64,000 bases of DNA from Sphagnum compactum (taxonomy: Eukaryota > Bryophyta > Sphagnopsida > Sphagnales). The notes beneath the pieces were generated by a model. It saw only the letters and a program-made list of their open reading frames with translations, was not told where the DNA came from and made no database searches. Location of the stretch: assembly GCA_965153455.1 (NCBI GenBank), contig OZ234500.1:11718001-11782000 (forward strand). The letters are read 5' to 3'. A program made the position numbers and the translations under genes. This document shows positions 11,475 to 24,063 of this stretch, piece by piece (position 1 is the stretch's first letter; each line of letters opens with the position of its first letter).

Positions 11475-12625
11475 GGCTATGGAGGAATTGCTGATATGAG
11501 TGGTGAGCCAGCATCAGATGTTATGATCTTTTGGACAAGGGGTATAACATTCACCTCAAATCCTGAGCTTCATATGATGGTTTACTTCCAGCTTCATCTT
11601 CAATCTCATTGTCTTTCTGATGGAAGTGTACAGTGACATTTGCAGGATCTAAATGCTTTGAGGACTAAATGTTCCCTATTTTTGCAGAAATTTTATCAGC
11701 ATTTTGTATCATGAACATCAAGAGCACAACAGTTGAATATTGACAGAAAATTTCAAGGTAGCTTTCTATGTTGATAACTCTATGGCAAATGTGATGTGAA
11801 TAGGGGATTGTCAGATGACGAATGCAGGCGCAGAGGGAGCTTTACTTTTAGACCAGTGAGCTTATTGAAGGAGACAAGCGAGTGCACTCTCCTTGTTGGG
11901 GATCAGGTTTCACCATTTGCTCTTGGACTTGGACTTCCAGGTCCATTGTCTCTAATTGGTCAATACTCTGCAATTGCTTTGATACTTTTTTCTCCATTCA
12001 TCAGTCTTGTGCATCAGTAATGCCATAAAACTGGGGCTGTGCTGTACCAGGATATATGGTGGGGTGGCAAGTTGTGGTGCATTCAACTGAGATTTTGAGA
12101 AAAGAAGTTGGTCCACTTTTGTTGGACAATGTTGTGGACATTACAAGATTATTGGTAGTTTTGTTAAATAAACAATTTGAACTGTAAATGCCTTTTGTGC
12201 AGGCATGTGATATATTTTGCAGTTGAAGATGAAATGATCTTGTTTTCCAACATTCCACTTAGTGTAGCGTTTCTACAACCAGAGAACAAATGAACAAACT
12301 TACTTGCCAGCATTTTGTGATACCAGTTGAGAGATAGAGCACCATATTCTGTGAGATGTGCCACAGAGTTTACTTGGATTGTCCTCTAGGAAGAGATTCA
12401 CCAAACACGGTGCTTCTGTTTTCTCCATGTTTTTTTTCCTTCCAATTTGCAAATTAGAGCATGAATGTATCACAATTGTTGGATGCAGATCCCGATGACT
12501 GACCAAAATCTTACTTACCTGATATTCTATGTCAACAAGAAGATAGAGAAGTATTTGTTGGAAGGTGTTAGAGATGATGAGTTTTGGATGGTGTCTCCAG
12601 GGTTAGGAAATCAAAGTTCTTGCAA
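11475..12625 (+). other. Unidentified coding-like blocks, possible exons or a decayed gene
   Basis: Several plus-strand stretches read as protein-like segments next to splice-like borders. 11473-11633 (after GTGCAG) includes GEPASDVMIFWTRG and NPELHMMVYFQLHL. 11646-11710 (after TTTGCAG) includes LNALRTKCSLFLQKFYQHF. 11800-12019 includes GSFTFRPVSLLKETSECTLL. 12045-12185 includes HSTEILRKEVGPLLLDNVVD. 12203-12291 (after GTGCAG) includes HVIYFAVEDEMILFSNIP. 12489-12630 (after GATGCAG) includes DQNLTYLIFYVNKKIEKYL and ends at a possible donor. Internal stops separate the blocks, and I could not join them in one frame with confidence. I do not recognise the family. Either a real gene with short exons or a pseudogene fits. 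Confidence 0.35.
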
Positions 12626-12639
12626 TAGGTATCCATGAC

Positions 12640-15600
12640 TTCCACATCACTTTTTTCATGCACCAAGACAGCCAAAGAAGTGAAAGCAGAGTGTGTTTGT
12701 GTCACCTCGAATAGATTCCTGAACTATGATGTCTCTAAAACTTTTCACTACTACTTCAATCCAGCTAGAAACAAGTGAAAATTCATTAATAAAACTCAAT
12801 ACACAAGGCTTTTCAATTCTGACCATTTTCATATAAAAACTCTAATCAACTTAAACAGAGAGTTGGTGAAGATCTCTATGCAATTTGTTTTATTGATAGG
12901 TTAGGGAGCTAGTAATGCAAAGCCAAATACAATTGGTCGTACATTAGTACATTTTGAAATTTCTGAAAGACATTTGAATGCAAAGTTGGAACAACTGAAG
13001 CACACTTGCAATTTCACGAGAAAAGGGGTTGTCTGAGAATTAGTTTGGACCTAATTTGGAAAAAACCTGCTGACCAGGGTGAACCATCACCCACCAGCGC
13101 ATCATCCACTGGACACTGTTATGACTTGGGTCCATTCACATCTATATGAAGACATTGATAGTAATTCCCAACAATATGAAGGTTACTGGGATTCTTCGGC
13201 ATTTGATTTTTTATTTCTATTCAAAAGTGATAGCCCTATCTGCCCTTCTTTCTTGCACCAATATGTTAAGTGGAAGTTGTTTCAGATGTGACATTGATTT
13301 CTGGTTTCCATTTCCAAAAGTGAAAAACCTATCTAACATGTAAGAAAATGCCATGTTTCATCCTAGAATTAGTTTCTAGAGCCATGGTAGGAAAGTTTGG
13401 TAAATGGATTTGGATGGAGTTGCCATCATCACTATGGGATATTATGTATCCCACTCGTTGTAAGAATACTCAATTATAATGACAATAATGGCAATTGATT
13501 AGGATTAGGTTTTTTAAATTGTTGAGTGTGTCAATGAAGGTTAAGCAATTTTGCGATTCTTTTGCAATTTGTGTTAGGTTGTATTGTGATCAACAAGCAC
13601 TTTTGGATTGAAAAATCCTTGTGTTCAATCATGTTTTTTTTTTTTTTCTCAAACTTTTTTTGGTTATCATTACTAACTCTAAAATCTAACTACAACCTTG
13701 ATGGCCTTCTCTTTAGACAATGAAAAGTTAAAACTTCTATACTCGATAATCGGTATGTTTTTTATAGGCATTTCATAGACCATAACCAAAGGTTCTAATA
13801 TATTTCAAATAAACTTAGAGCCTCACCTAGAGGTTCCAATTAAAGTTTTAAATACAATAGACTATAACCAAAGGTTCCTTTGGATCAAAAAACCAGCCAA
13901 CATTGTAACAACATAAGCTTTAGATATATCAGTGGGTTAAAGGTATTGTTGGGTCAAAAGAAAAGCCAATTAGGTAAGTGTATGCAAAAAAAAGAACATA
14001 TCAAAATTATTTGTAAAGTTTCCAAAAGTTAGGGTTTCAATGCTAGGTTTGGGCAAAAGAAACGACAAACAAACAAATGCAATGAACATTTCGTAGAGGA
14101 AAAAATTTCCATTGTTGTCAAAAACCCATTGTTGCATTAAAAAATCTACAACCTATTAAAAGGAATTCTATTACACCTATTTCAACCTATTACAACCTAT
14201 TCCTTTCAATTAAGGTTTTAAAGTCGGTCCAACCATGCTATTAGGAGCCACACGTGCTCCCTTAGACCACTGCTTTATTCTTATAATATTTTTAGAATTT
14301 TTTTAATACGTCTTTCAAAAAAAATTAAAAATTTTAAGTTTTTTTAATACTATTATGTTAAGGTGTATATTAAAAAAATCCCAAAATATGTCATTAGAAA
14401 ATATTTTCAAATTGTGTTTTTAGTGTCAAAACTACTTTTAAGCTATTTTTATGTAGTTTTTAAGCAATGGTTACAAGAGGTTAAAAGTTCTTATATATAT
14501 TTTTCACTCATAACATTGATTTCAAATTTTTATGATATGTACATAATGTATTCATAATAAAATTCTATAAAAAATTATTCTATTAATTTTATTTTTATTT
14601 TTTACAATCCAAAGTTCAAAAAATTAAGCAGTGGTTACGATTGTTTTTGGTACACGTTAGTACGATTGCACTCAAGTGTTATGCATTTTATAAGTTTGTA
14701 CAAAATTAAAATTTATAATGCTTTTGGGTAATTCAATTCCAACACATGTCTTATTAAATGATTTCAAATTATGTTAATTTTCATCTCCTATTGAATTGCT
14801 TCAATCTATGTTAATGTTTAATTCTTATCTGTAATTCTAAATCCACTTTCGTGGAGAAATTCTTGAAAGTAGTAGGAAGACAATGTAATTAGTCTATTTC
14901 TAGAGCTTGAATGTACATGTAAGTCGTTGGTCCAAAAGGAAAATGAATCTTGCATTTTGAGAAAATAATAACCATGTTGATGGGAGTGGTGCAAGCCATG
15001 AATATTTTCCAAATTTGCAACTAGAAGATTTATCAAACACAACTTAGACCTTGATGTTACTAGAATTTCAACTTAGAGTTTGCATCTTATTAATTAATTT
15101 CATGATCTATTGACAATTTGTCTCCCATTTGTCAAAACAAACATAAGTGAGCTTTCCTTAAACCAACTTTTGTTGTTTTATGGTGGCATGCCATAATGCA
15201 AGTCTTATGGGTTATGTTTGGTGTAATTGAACTAGTTGATATAAAAACTAATGTCAATCCTTGAATTTGAACTCAATTAAACAAAATCCTAAACATTAAA
15301 CCCAATTTGCACCATGCCAAATCCTTAATTTAAACCTCCAATTGCTTTGGATAGCTTTCCACTCCCTAAAAGTCCATATGATAGTGTTAAAATGGTAATC
15401 TATTTTGATATTGTTAATTTATTGGGGAATTACATATCAATTAATGAACTAAAAAAACCATGAAAAATAGCCATTCTTAAAAAAAAAATTAATGTATGTA
15501 ATACATATTGGTGATTGAATTGAATTTTTGAAGATAGAGAATCTTGGAACGAACACATGTTCTTTTCCCATGTTTGCAATTTAGTTATTTACATATCATT

Positions 15601-16513
15601 ACTTTGTTTTTACACCATCAAATGGCCACCATGTTGTTTTCATATGTCTTTTTGGAAACGTTCAACCACATTTTGACCCTTGTTGCTTTCTATATGCATG
15701 TGATGGTCATGGTGGTATTATGCAGTTTGGAAATCTTGGAGCGAAAAGTTTTTTTCACATCCAGGTTTAGATGTTCATCTTGCAAAAGAATAAGGAGCAA
15801 TGAATCTACAGAAGTTTTTCTATGTGGTGTTCAACAACCTCGTAAGGGAAAACTAAAAATTATTCTTTAGGTCACTTTTGACTTCAATGTTCCACGAAGT
15901 GTATTGGCTACTTTTGTTGATGTTGGGTGTGAATTCGAATAGCTCTACAACAACATTTTTGAAGATTCATCTTATGGGGCAAAATTAGCTTCTCATTGTG
16001 GCCCTAGTGGAAGTTGGACAAGGGCCATTGAATTAATGGAAAATGAGGATGGTAGTGGATTTGAATAAAGAAGCAAGATACCATCGCCAGTTCATTATTT
16101 AATTTCTTGATGTCCATTTTCAAAACCTCTTTCTTTGTTAGCCACACTTCCTTTGTGGCAATCCTACTGTCATTGCAAATATTAGAGTCAGATATTCATG
16201 TTCATGGAGGCTATGTGTTCAATGAATTCTGCATGAATCTTTTTCTGAAAATTTGGTTGATTGGGGCAAGTTAAGGTCTCATTATGGCCTTGGTGGAAAT
16301 CGAAAGATTATTGTTTAATTGTTTGAACAACTAGACGACACTGAATTGCATTCGAAACACAAGACACCATCACCATCTCTAGGTCAACCTTTGCCACGTC
16401 AAGGTTTAGCGTCCCCACCTCAATGTGCACCTCCATCTTTCACATTCGTTCGGCCATCTATGCCATCCTAGCCATAGTCACCCCTTGTGGGACTCGATGG
16501 GGGGTACAAGTTT
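12640..16513. other. AT-rich spacer, no gene seen
   Basis: Long AT-rich sequence with poly-T runs and low-complexity patches. The ORF at 15544-15870 (108 codons) is Phe/Met/His-rich, is followed by stops, and shows no domain. Between 15890 and 16320 two loosely similar blocks (TTGGGGCAAGTTAAGG / TGGGGCAAAATTAGC and adjoining TGGCC..GTGGAA text) suggest an old duplicated element. Nothing here supports a gene. Confidence 0.6.
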
Positions 16514-17126
16514 CCTTGGGTGGTACCACTAAAAACCGTCACACCTTGATTTTTTGGAACCATCGAATTTTGAAAAATCATAGGAAACACTTAAATAAAT
16601 ATTTTCATAATTATTTTGATGAGTACATTTATTAGGTTCCATAGATATTGAAATTTAAATAATATTAAAAATATTTTGTATTTTGATGTTTCTAATCATT
16701 GCTTTAAAAAAAGTTTCAAGAATATAACATTAGTTCCTTTCCTTAAACTTTTGGTTAAAAACAAAAATTTAAAACATAATTCGGGAATTTTCTTAGGAAT
16801 TTTTTCCTAAGTTAATTTGGAAGTCATTTTATTTTTAGGTTTTTATTAAGAAATGAATAAAACATAATTTAGTTACAAATTTCCAAAGTTAAGGCTATCA
16901 ATTTATGAAGGGGCCATTTTAATTAAAAATAAAAAAATTTAGCAATTTCAAAAAAAAACAATTCCAAAATAAACTTCAAGCCATATATTAATGCATGCAA
17001 TTGATAAACATGAAAAAAAAAATTGTAGTTGTGAAAACATTTAAAGTAAAGGACCCAAGAAAATGATTTAGCTATTTTTGGTCTTTTTTCATTCCTTGAG
17101 GTGGTTCCTAGTGGTACCACCCAAAG
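16514..17126. mobile_element. Possible small inverted-repeat element (MITE-like)
   Basis: CCTTGGGTGGTACCACTA at 16514-16531 is matched in inverted orientation by TAGTGGTACCACCCAAAG at 17109-17126, 16 or 17 of 18 positions. The 575 bases between them are very AT-rich with no coding sequence. I could not find a target-site duplication, so the ends and superfamily are uncertain. Confidence 0.4.
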
Positions 17127-17744
17127 ATACTTTCACCTTGGGTCAGAAATGAAAAACCTCTTCCAATTCTCCATGAAAGTAGTGAGGAAGATATAAGGTT
17201 ACAACTTATTCTTGAAGGTCTTAGATTTTTTTTGCCCACAAATGCAAGGGACGCTACGATGAGTCCTTTGCACTTAATTTCCAATTTCAAAGGTGTCATT
17301 GTTGGGAAGGAATATATTAAAATTTTCCCTCGAAATCATTCCATTACTTTGGGTTTAATCTTGCCACTTTTGTGGAGGACTATCATTTTGGTGGCATTAA
17401 AAGTTTCAAGGAAAACTATGTTACATTCCAGACATTGTTTGAAAAATGAATCATGGCATTTCTATTGAAATTGATTGACTTCCATAATAAGTAGTCTAAA
17501 TTTTCCCCTTTTAAAAAAAAAAATCATTTATTGGATCTTTTCATCTTCTTTATGTGGTACTTCAAATTTTGGACTTTCCCAACTTTTTGTTGTTTATTTT
17601 TTTTGGTAATCAATGCACCCTTTTTTAAAAAGATGAAGGAAGTGGAGTCACCAAATTCACGAGCCTTTGATGGTGTCATGGATGCCAATGCTATGGAGTT
17701 CATGCATTTGAATGTTCATCCATGACTTGTAATAAACTTATACA

Positions 17745-17945
17745 TAACCTTTAGTTTAGTTTTAATTCATTTCAAGTTCACTCTAAGTTAAGTTGTAATT
17801 CACTTTTAGTTAACTTTCAATTCATTTCCAACTAATTTTTAGTTCATTTCTAGTTAACTTTTAGTTTACTTCTAGTTAACTTTTAATCCAATCTTAATTA
17901 ACTCTTAGTCCACTCCTAATTGAATCTTAGTTCACTCATAGTTCA
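17745..17945. repeat. Degenerate tandem repeat of about 20 bp
   Basis: The phrase TTAGTTCACTTCTAGTTAAC and variants recurs about ten times with an average spacing near 20 bases. It is followed by TATAAATAAAGG near 18010 and AATAAAAT motifs near 18080-18115, which could be old LTR or promoter debris. No LTR pair was found. Confidence 0.6.
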
Positions 17946-20900
17946 CACATGGGTACACATGTAAGTTGAAAGTTTCTTGAAAAACTTCTTTGAGCTAGAT
18001 GCCTAATAGGTATAAATAAAGGTATAATTCTCCCTTCACATATAGTCTATTCAACATCAATTTTGGATACGTCTTCTTATAATAAAATTCAAGTTCTATT
18101 TCTTTTTTCTAATAAAATCTTGTTGGATTTTTGTTTTGCACACGTTGTGTTTTTGTTTTTTTCTTATTTCATGATTAGTATTTGTAATTAAGCATGCCCT
18201 TGTTTTCATTTTGGTCTTGTGGTCTTGGTTGTTTTTGCGCCTATGACAGGTGGACAAAAGGTGCATAAGATGCCATCGATTTCAAGAGTGGACTCCCAAA
18301 ATGCCTTGTTTGTCTTCATTGGAGGTGAGTCCATTGCATATTATTTTTTATCTAAATGGAATTTTTGTCGTAACACACGTCAATAAGGTTCGATATCAAG
18401 AATTCCACCTTGCGCCATCGTTCTTAAACTTAGATTAAATGAATTCTTGGAAAGATGTGTATTGCAATTGCATGTGAATATTTGGTCTGCAACCCAATGT
18501 CATAGTATTTATAATCATTTGGATCAAATCTGGCAGGAAACACAAACCTTCATCTATCCCTCTAAAATGTTTGATCGAAAGTTTTGCATTCAAAATCTGC
18601 ATTTCCTGTTAGATAAACTTAACAAGCCAATTTTTCATAAAAATCATGATGGTCTTGTTTTTTACGTATCCTTACACTCACATTGGCAACAACTTGCTAT
18701 AAACGATACCCCATACAAAAACATGTTTACGAGCCATATAATGCCATTTTTTAGAGTCTTTTGACAACCTTTGTGGGGAAGACAATTATTTATCAAGGAT
18801 TATTCTCCTTTACTTAAAATCCTTTCATTTATTTGGATATGGTGTTTTCACATATATACAACACAATCCATTTGGTAAGATTAGATGTATTAATCGCAAT
18901 GTTATTGGACAATTTTAAATGTTATTTTTGAAATGCAATAATGGCTATAAACCTTCATTTTGTAATAGTGCAAAATTGAAAATGAATCAAAAAATACCTT
19001 ACTAATTGCTCATGTTGATTTGCTTGTTTGAATATTTGAATTATTTCCTTTCAAATCTATTAAATCTTTAATTCTAGTACTACAAATGTTGCATTTAACC
19101 TCTTCAAATCATCTACTTTTGGCTTGGTGACCCCTAGGTTAAACTTCACACTAATTCTTGACCTGTTTTCCTCCATGCAACCATTTAGTGGGGCCACTTG
19201 GTGTTCTTTGTTATACTTTTAACTTTCTATATTTGAATCTACTTAGTGGCCACTAGGTGATAATTTGTGTGTTTTGAATCCATGCGATTAACAAATTTCT
19301 TTAGATTTCTATAGATGTTCAAGGCCAATGTTTAAAATTATCATTCCATATTTTGGATATTAATTCAATTCTTGAAATTCTCATTTGGATTAACATCTGA
19401 GCTTAATTTTTGTAGGTTTTTAAATTTATGTCCATCTCCATCCATCTGAGGTCTACACAAACCACTTTCAGTCATATCCTCCTGCACTCAAAAAACTTTT
19501 AATTTTTAACGTGAATGGTGTGATGTGTTATTTCCCAAAATGTGTTGTTTTGTAAGGCAATTTTTGTGCGAGGGCAAGTAATATTGACATCAACAAATTA
19601 TAATTCAGAACTAAAATGCAACATATTTTTTCTCAAATGTTCAAAAATTCTATATTATAATTTGGTCTTGTATGTTGTTGGAAAATGTGACGCATGTTCT
19701 TCCTTTGTTGGTGTCGTAAGCATTTGTTGATCAATTTGTTTTTATTTGGGGACGTGAACAATGCACTATGACCTTGGGTCAACTTGTTCAAAGGACATAT
19801 TATCATTTTAAAGATTTGAATCATGTGTACTTTGCATGTTGAGGGCTACCTTATGGGATAGAAAACCAAATGCTACTCATTGATGATGAGCCAAACAAGG
19901 CCCTTCAGAATTCCAAAGGGTGCCAGCAAGGTAAAGTAGACAAAAAATGTAATCCACCCAAAATCCAATTTAAAAATGAAACAATATTCAAAATATCTTG
20001 AAGTAGAAATATGAAAACATAGGTCATTACATTTATTTTATGGGAAGTTGGATACAAAGTTTGAACAACTTTGGAATCATAAAAGTAGGTTGAAAATATG
20101 TTTGAAACTAATTGGGTCAAAATGGTGTTCAAACCTACTTCATATTAAAATCTTGATATATTATGATTATAACATGCATAATTTAACAATACATAAATCT
20201 CTTTTAGTACCCCACTAACTTGAATTTTTTTTTAAATCAATATTTCATCTACATGTAGCCCATTTTGTGAGATTGGACATTTTGTGTAGATATAAACATT
20301 TTAAAAAATTCTACTTCATTCTACTTTCAAGATGACATTTTTCAACATTTTAAATAAAATGAAAGATTATTATCATGTTAATTATTGTACAAAATAAAAT
20401 TTCTACTTTCCATACATCAAATAAAATTCATGGCTACTTGTAATTTTATTTGACATAAAGTAATGAGCCATCTACTTTACCTTGTTTGCACACCAAGTCT
20501 AGTGGTCTCTTCATTGAGTTTTTTAGAGGACAAAAGTTATCAAAGAATAAGGTCCAATGGTTGGACCTCGCATCCCATTTGTGGCCAACATTGGTTGGAT
20601 TGTCATTGGTAAGGACAATTGTGTCCATTATGAAATCATTGTCAAATATTCAAAGCCTTGTTTAACATTTTCTTCCCTAAATTATTTTTAATTCATGCAT
20701 TATATGAAAAGTGATAATGGGGATAGTGGCATTATCCAACTCCCTTTAGGTATGAATTCTTCTTATAACCCAAGCAAATTAATTTATTATCTTTTCGTTG
20801 TTCACCCTTCAATTATCTTTATTTATCCAATTACTAAATTTTGCAAACCGCACGATGATGTTTGTAGTTCTAAAGGGGTAGAAAGTAACGTGTTCCAATT

Positions 20901-21149
20901 GGATTTATATTTCAAAATGGTGCCAATGTAGTCGTTTATCTAACTATTCCAAAATCATAATTATCTTAATTATGTTAATAATAGTATGCTAGCAAAGGAT
21001 GATTTTGTTGGGCTTTTCAGACTTGCAATGCAAGTTTCTTAGTTTTTATTTGTACAATTTAGCCTTTTATTTATTTGATAAAAATTTATCTAAAATGATG
21101 GATTTATCATGATTGGTTTTTTATTTTGGAAATCCTTCAAATCTTTTTT
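17946..21149. other. AT-rich spacer with weak ORFs
   Basis: The longest ORF, 18447-18764 (105 codons), is His/Leu/Phe-rich and reads like part of a decayed element protein, but I recognise no domain. The rest consists of AT-rich text with many stops in every frame. Confidence 0.5.
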
Positions 21150-21545
21150 AGTCCTCCATTTTCAATGTTTTTATCACCTGGTGACCACTAAATATTCGTT
21201 ATATTTCATGTTTTGCTTTTGTGATTTACCCAATATTCATATTGTCCTCCTAAACCCTTTTTTACTTTGGATTTTTTTCCAAAATCCTTTGAATACTACT
21301 CAATTTTCCATATTCACAATTTATCACTTGGCAACCATTAGGTATTAGTTCTATTTCATGTTCCGCTTTTGTGATTTACACAATATTCATATTGTCCTCA
21401 TGAACTTTCTTTTACTTTGGATATTTTTCCGAAATTCTTCAAATGTTGTTCAGTCCTCCATATTCACTATTTATCACTTGGTGACCACCAAATATTAGTT
21501 ATATTTCATGTTTTGATTTTGTGATTTACACAATATTCATATGAG
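21150..21545. repeat. 150-bp tandem repeat, about 2.6 copies
   Basis: TTATATTTCATGTTTTGCTT and its variants occur at 21199, 21349 and 21499, exactly 150 bases apart. Each is followed by TTGTGATTTACACAATATTC and preceded by TATCACTTGGTGACCAC. The copies carry scattered substitutions. No coding potential is evident. Confidence 0.85.
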
Positions 21546-23116
21546 TCGTTTCTTATATGATTTTTCTAATCATTACCAATATTGATAATATGCATTGGGC
21601 TTGTTGGCCACGAAGTTCAATTTGCAATTTTGATTTTTTTAAACTATCAGAATTGTTTTAAGTTATTTGCGAACTTTTCCAAAGTTCCAAATTAATTAAA
21701 TACATGTTTTAGTTGCAAATGGGACACTAGGGTTGTCACAACATTTATGTGTTCATCATGACGCAATATACATATTTGGATGCAAACGCACACATGTGTC
21801 ACATCAGTATAGGGTCAACCTAGGTCAACCTAAGGTCAACCTAGGTCAAAGGCACTCTTGGGCTAGTGGAGGCAAGCTTAAGGATCAAAATTAGACCTGG
21901 GTAATATTAGTGACCAAAATCCCTTTTCGGTCATTAATCGTAGTGGGGGGGTAGCCCGAGTGTGAAAAAAGATTTTCTTGCGTCCATCCTGACGAAATGA
22001 TGGACGCATCAAGATGAACGCCAATGTGATGCCCAACACAAAATGGGCGTGTCATGTCGGTTTTGACAACCTTGTGGGACACTTATATAATGTATTGTAT
22101 ACATACAAATGTAATTAATCATGGTTGATTTTTCAGCAAGTTGCATTTTAATTGCATGTGGCAACCACATTACACCTAATGTAAATGTAACAACTAATCA
22201 ACAACTACATTACAATTAGTGTATGACATCAACACATACAATCATGCCACATGTACGCATTTCCACTACTCACTAAATATGACATTTACAACTAGTTGTA
22301 AATCATGATTATGAATGATATAATTAGTTGTGTCACTATGGAAATATTATTTTGTGACTATTGCTCAATTTTTAATAAATTAGTAACTAAAAAAATCATA
22401 TTCAATTGTTAATATTTAATGATGAATTCGTTTTTCAATAAATTATGAATTTTCACGTATTAATTGATATTTAATAGTTAACATGATTTAATCAATTTAA
22501 TTCAAAAAATTAGTTTGTTAATTGATTCAAATATTTTATAAATAAGTAGGTAAATAACTAACTTTCAAAATTATTCTTATTTATAAAAAAATTAGGTTCA
22601 AATAATTAATTATCAATTCAAATTTTCAAAAAATTAATTATTTGATATACAGATACATAATAAGAAATTTGTTACATTCAAATAATAAATAATTAGTTAT
22701 TTGAACTCAAATAATTAAATTTTTGAAGACTATTTCTTTTACCCAAATTTAGATTTAATTATCAATATTCAATAATAATTTATTTTTCAATAATTTATAA
22801 ATTATGAAATATTAAAAAATAAATAAATAAGTTAATTATTATGAAATAATTAACTAGATTGAATAATTAAGTATTAATCTGAATTAATTAATCTAATTCA
22901 GATAATAACTGATTAATTTTCCTAAACAAATAATTAATTAGTAACTTCCTTGAAATAGTTAATTATCTATATTAAATATCTACAAATTAATTATTTAAAC
23001 TCATTAACTAACTAATTATTTGAATAAACATAATTAGTTCAGATTACTAACTGAAAAAAAATTTCAAATAATTTACCATAAAATAATCTAAATAATTTAG
23101 TTTGGGAATCTAGGTG
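21546..23116. other. AT-rich spacer
   Basis: Contains a short GGTCAACCTA repeat (about 21812-21848). An extremely AT-rich stretch with frequent AATTAATTA motifs occupies 22300-23100. No gene seen. Confidence 0.6.
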
Positions 23117-23469
23117 TACTAGTAGAAAACATGGTACTTTTTTACTAACAAATTTAGTCAAAAAGTACCCAATTTGAACATGCATCAAAAAGACTATTTT
23201 GTCAATTTAGACAAGTCGATTTCGACATGTCCATTGTGACTGGGGTGGTTTTTTTTGTTAGACCATTTGACTAATAATTTTGATTAGTCAAATTTTTCCT
23301 GGATAAGTTTTTTTTGTGGCAGGTAAGTAGGTTGTAAAAAGGTAGGGAGGTGGTGGTAGCCTACCTTACCCTATTCTATCCTACTTGACCTACCTTAACT
23401 TAACCTAATATATCTTACTTAGCCTACCTTACATACCTTAGCCCCTTAAGCATGTACATAGGTTATAAT

Positions 23470-23541
23470 GTTAGGAATTGAACCCTTGACCTCCTCACAG
23501 ATAAACCAAGTCTTTGACCAATGGACCACACCATCAAAAGG
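23470..23541 (-). repeat. tRNA-like (SINE-like) module, copy 2
   Basis: On the minus strand an A-box-like TGGTCCATTGGTCAAAG (about 23512-23530) is followed by GAGGTCAAGG and the B-box-like GGGTTCAATTCC (23485-23474). It lies inside the CACTA-like element, about 350 bases from its left end and reading toward that end, which matches copy 3 in the larger CACTA element. Confidence 0.5.
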
Positions 23542-23589
23542 TGTTCAACTTTTGTCAATTTTTTTATTTCACATATTTATTTTAACACT

Positions 23590-23780
23590 TCATTACAAGA
23601 TTATGAGGTATGAAGGTAGGTAGGTGCATGGGTATGTAGGTACGTAATACATGTATGTAAGTAGGTGTGTGGGAAGGTAGGTAGGTAATATGTAGGTAGG
23701 TAGGTAAATGGGTGGGTGGATAAGTAGGTAGGTAGGTTGTAAAATTGTAAGTGGGAGGTAGGAAGTAGGTATGTAATAGG
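23590..23780. repeat. GTAGGTAGG microsatellite
   Basis: A degenerate (GTAG)n tract with GTATGTAG and GTGGGTGG variants. The overlapping minus-strand ORFs rich in Tyr-Leu-Pro-Thr are direct translations of this simple repeat and are not genes. Confidence 0.85.
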
Positions 23781-24063
23781 CATAAGATGTCCCATTTGAT
23801 TAGAAAACATTGGTCATTTTGATTAATGATGTTATTTTTTATGTTCAATTTGATTAGATCTCCCATTTGATTAAAACCCATTGGCCATTTTTACTAAGGT
23901 TGTCTAACTTGACTAAATTTATTGGTCAAATAAGTCACCTTAGTCAAGTTGATTGGTCAAAAAATACATGTTTCAGGCCCCAAGTCAAAATGGACATGTC
24001 CGTTAGTAAAAAAAAACTAGTTAATCAACTTGAACCGTTTGAAAACCATGTTTTTTAATAGTG

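Larger units (their letters stand above)
23117..24063. mobile_element. CACTA-like non-autonomous element (947 bp)
   Basis: The left end TACTAGTAGAAAACATGG and the inverted right end CACTATTAAAAAACATGG match at about 15 of 18 positions; the right end has the canonical CACTA terminus and the left a C-to-T change. The flanking triplets are GTG and ATG, so the target duplication is imperfect. Internal sequence repeats motifs such as TTAGTCAAA and TTTTTACTAA near both ends, as subterminal repeats of CACTA elements do. It carries a GTAGGTAGG microsatellite (about 23600-23780) and a tRNA-like module on the minus strand, and encodes no transposase. Confidence 0.5.

Noticed and set aside
18447-18764. 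105-codon ORF considered as a transposon protein fragment
   Set aside because: No transposase, reverse transcriptase or integrase motif could be identified, and there are no flanking terminal repeats.
23582-23881. Tyr-Leu-Pro-Thr-rich ORFs
   Set aside because: Direct translation of the GTAGGTAGG microsatellite.
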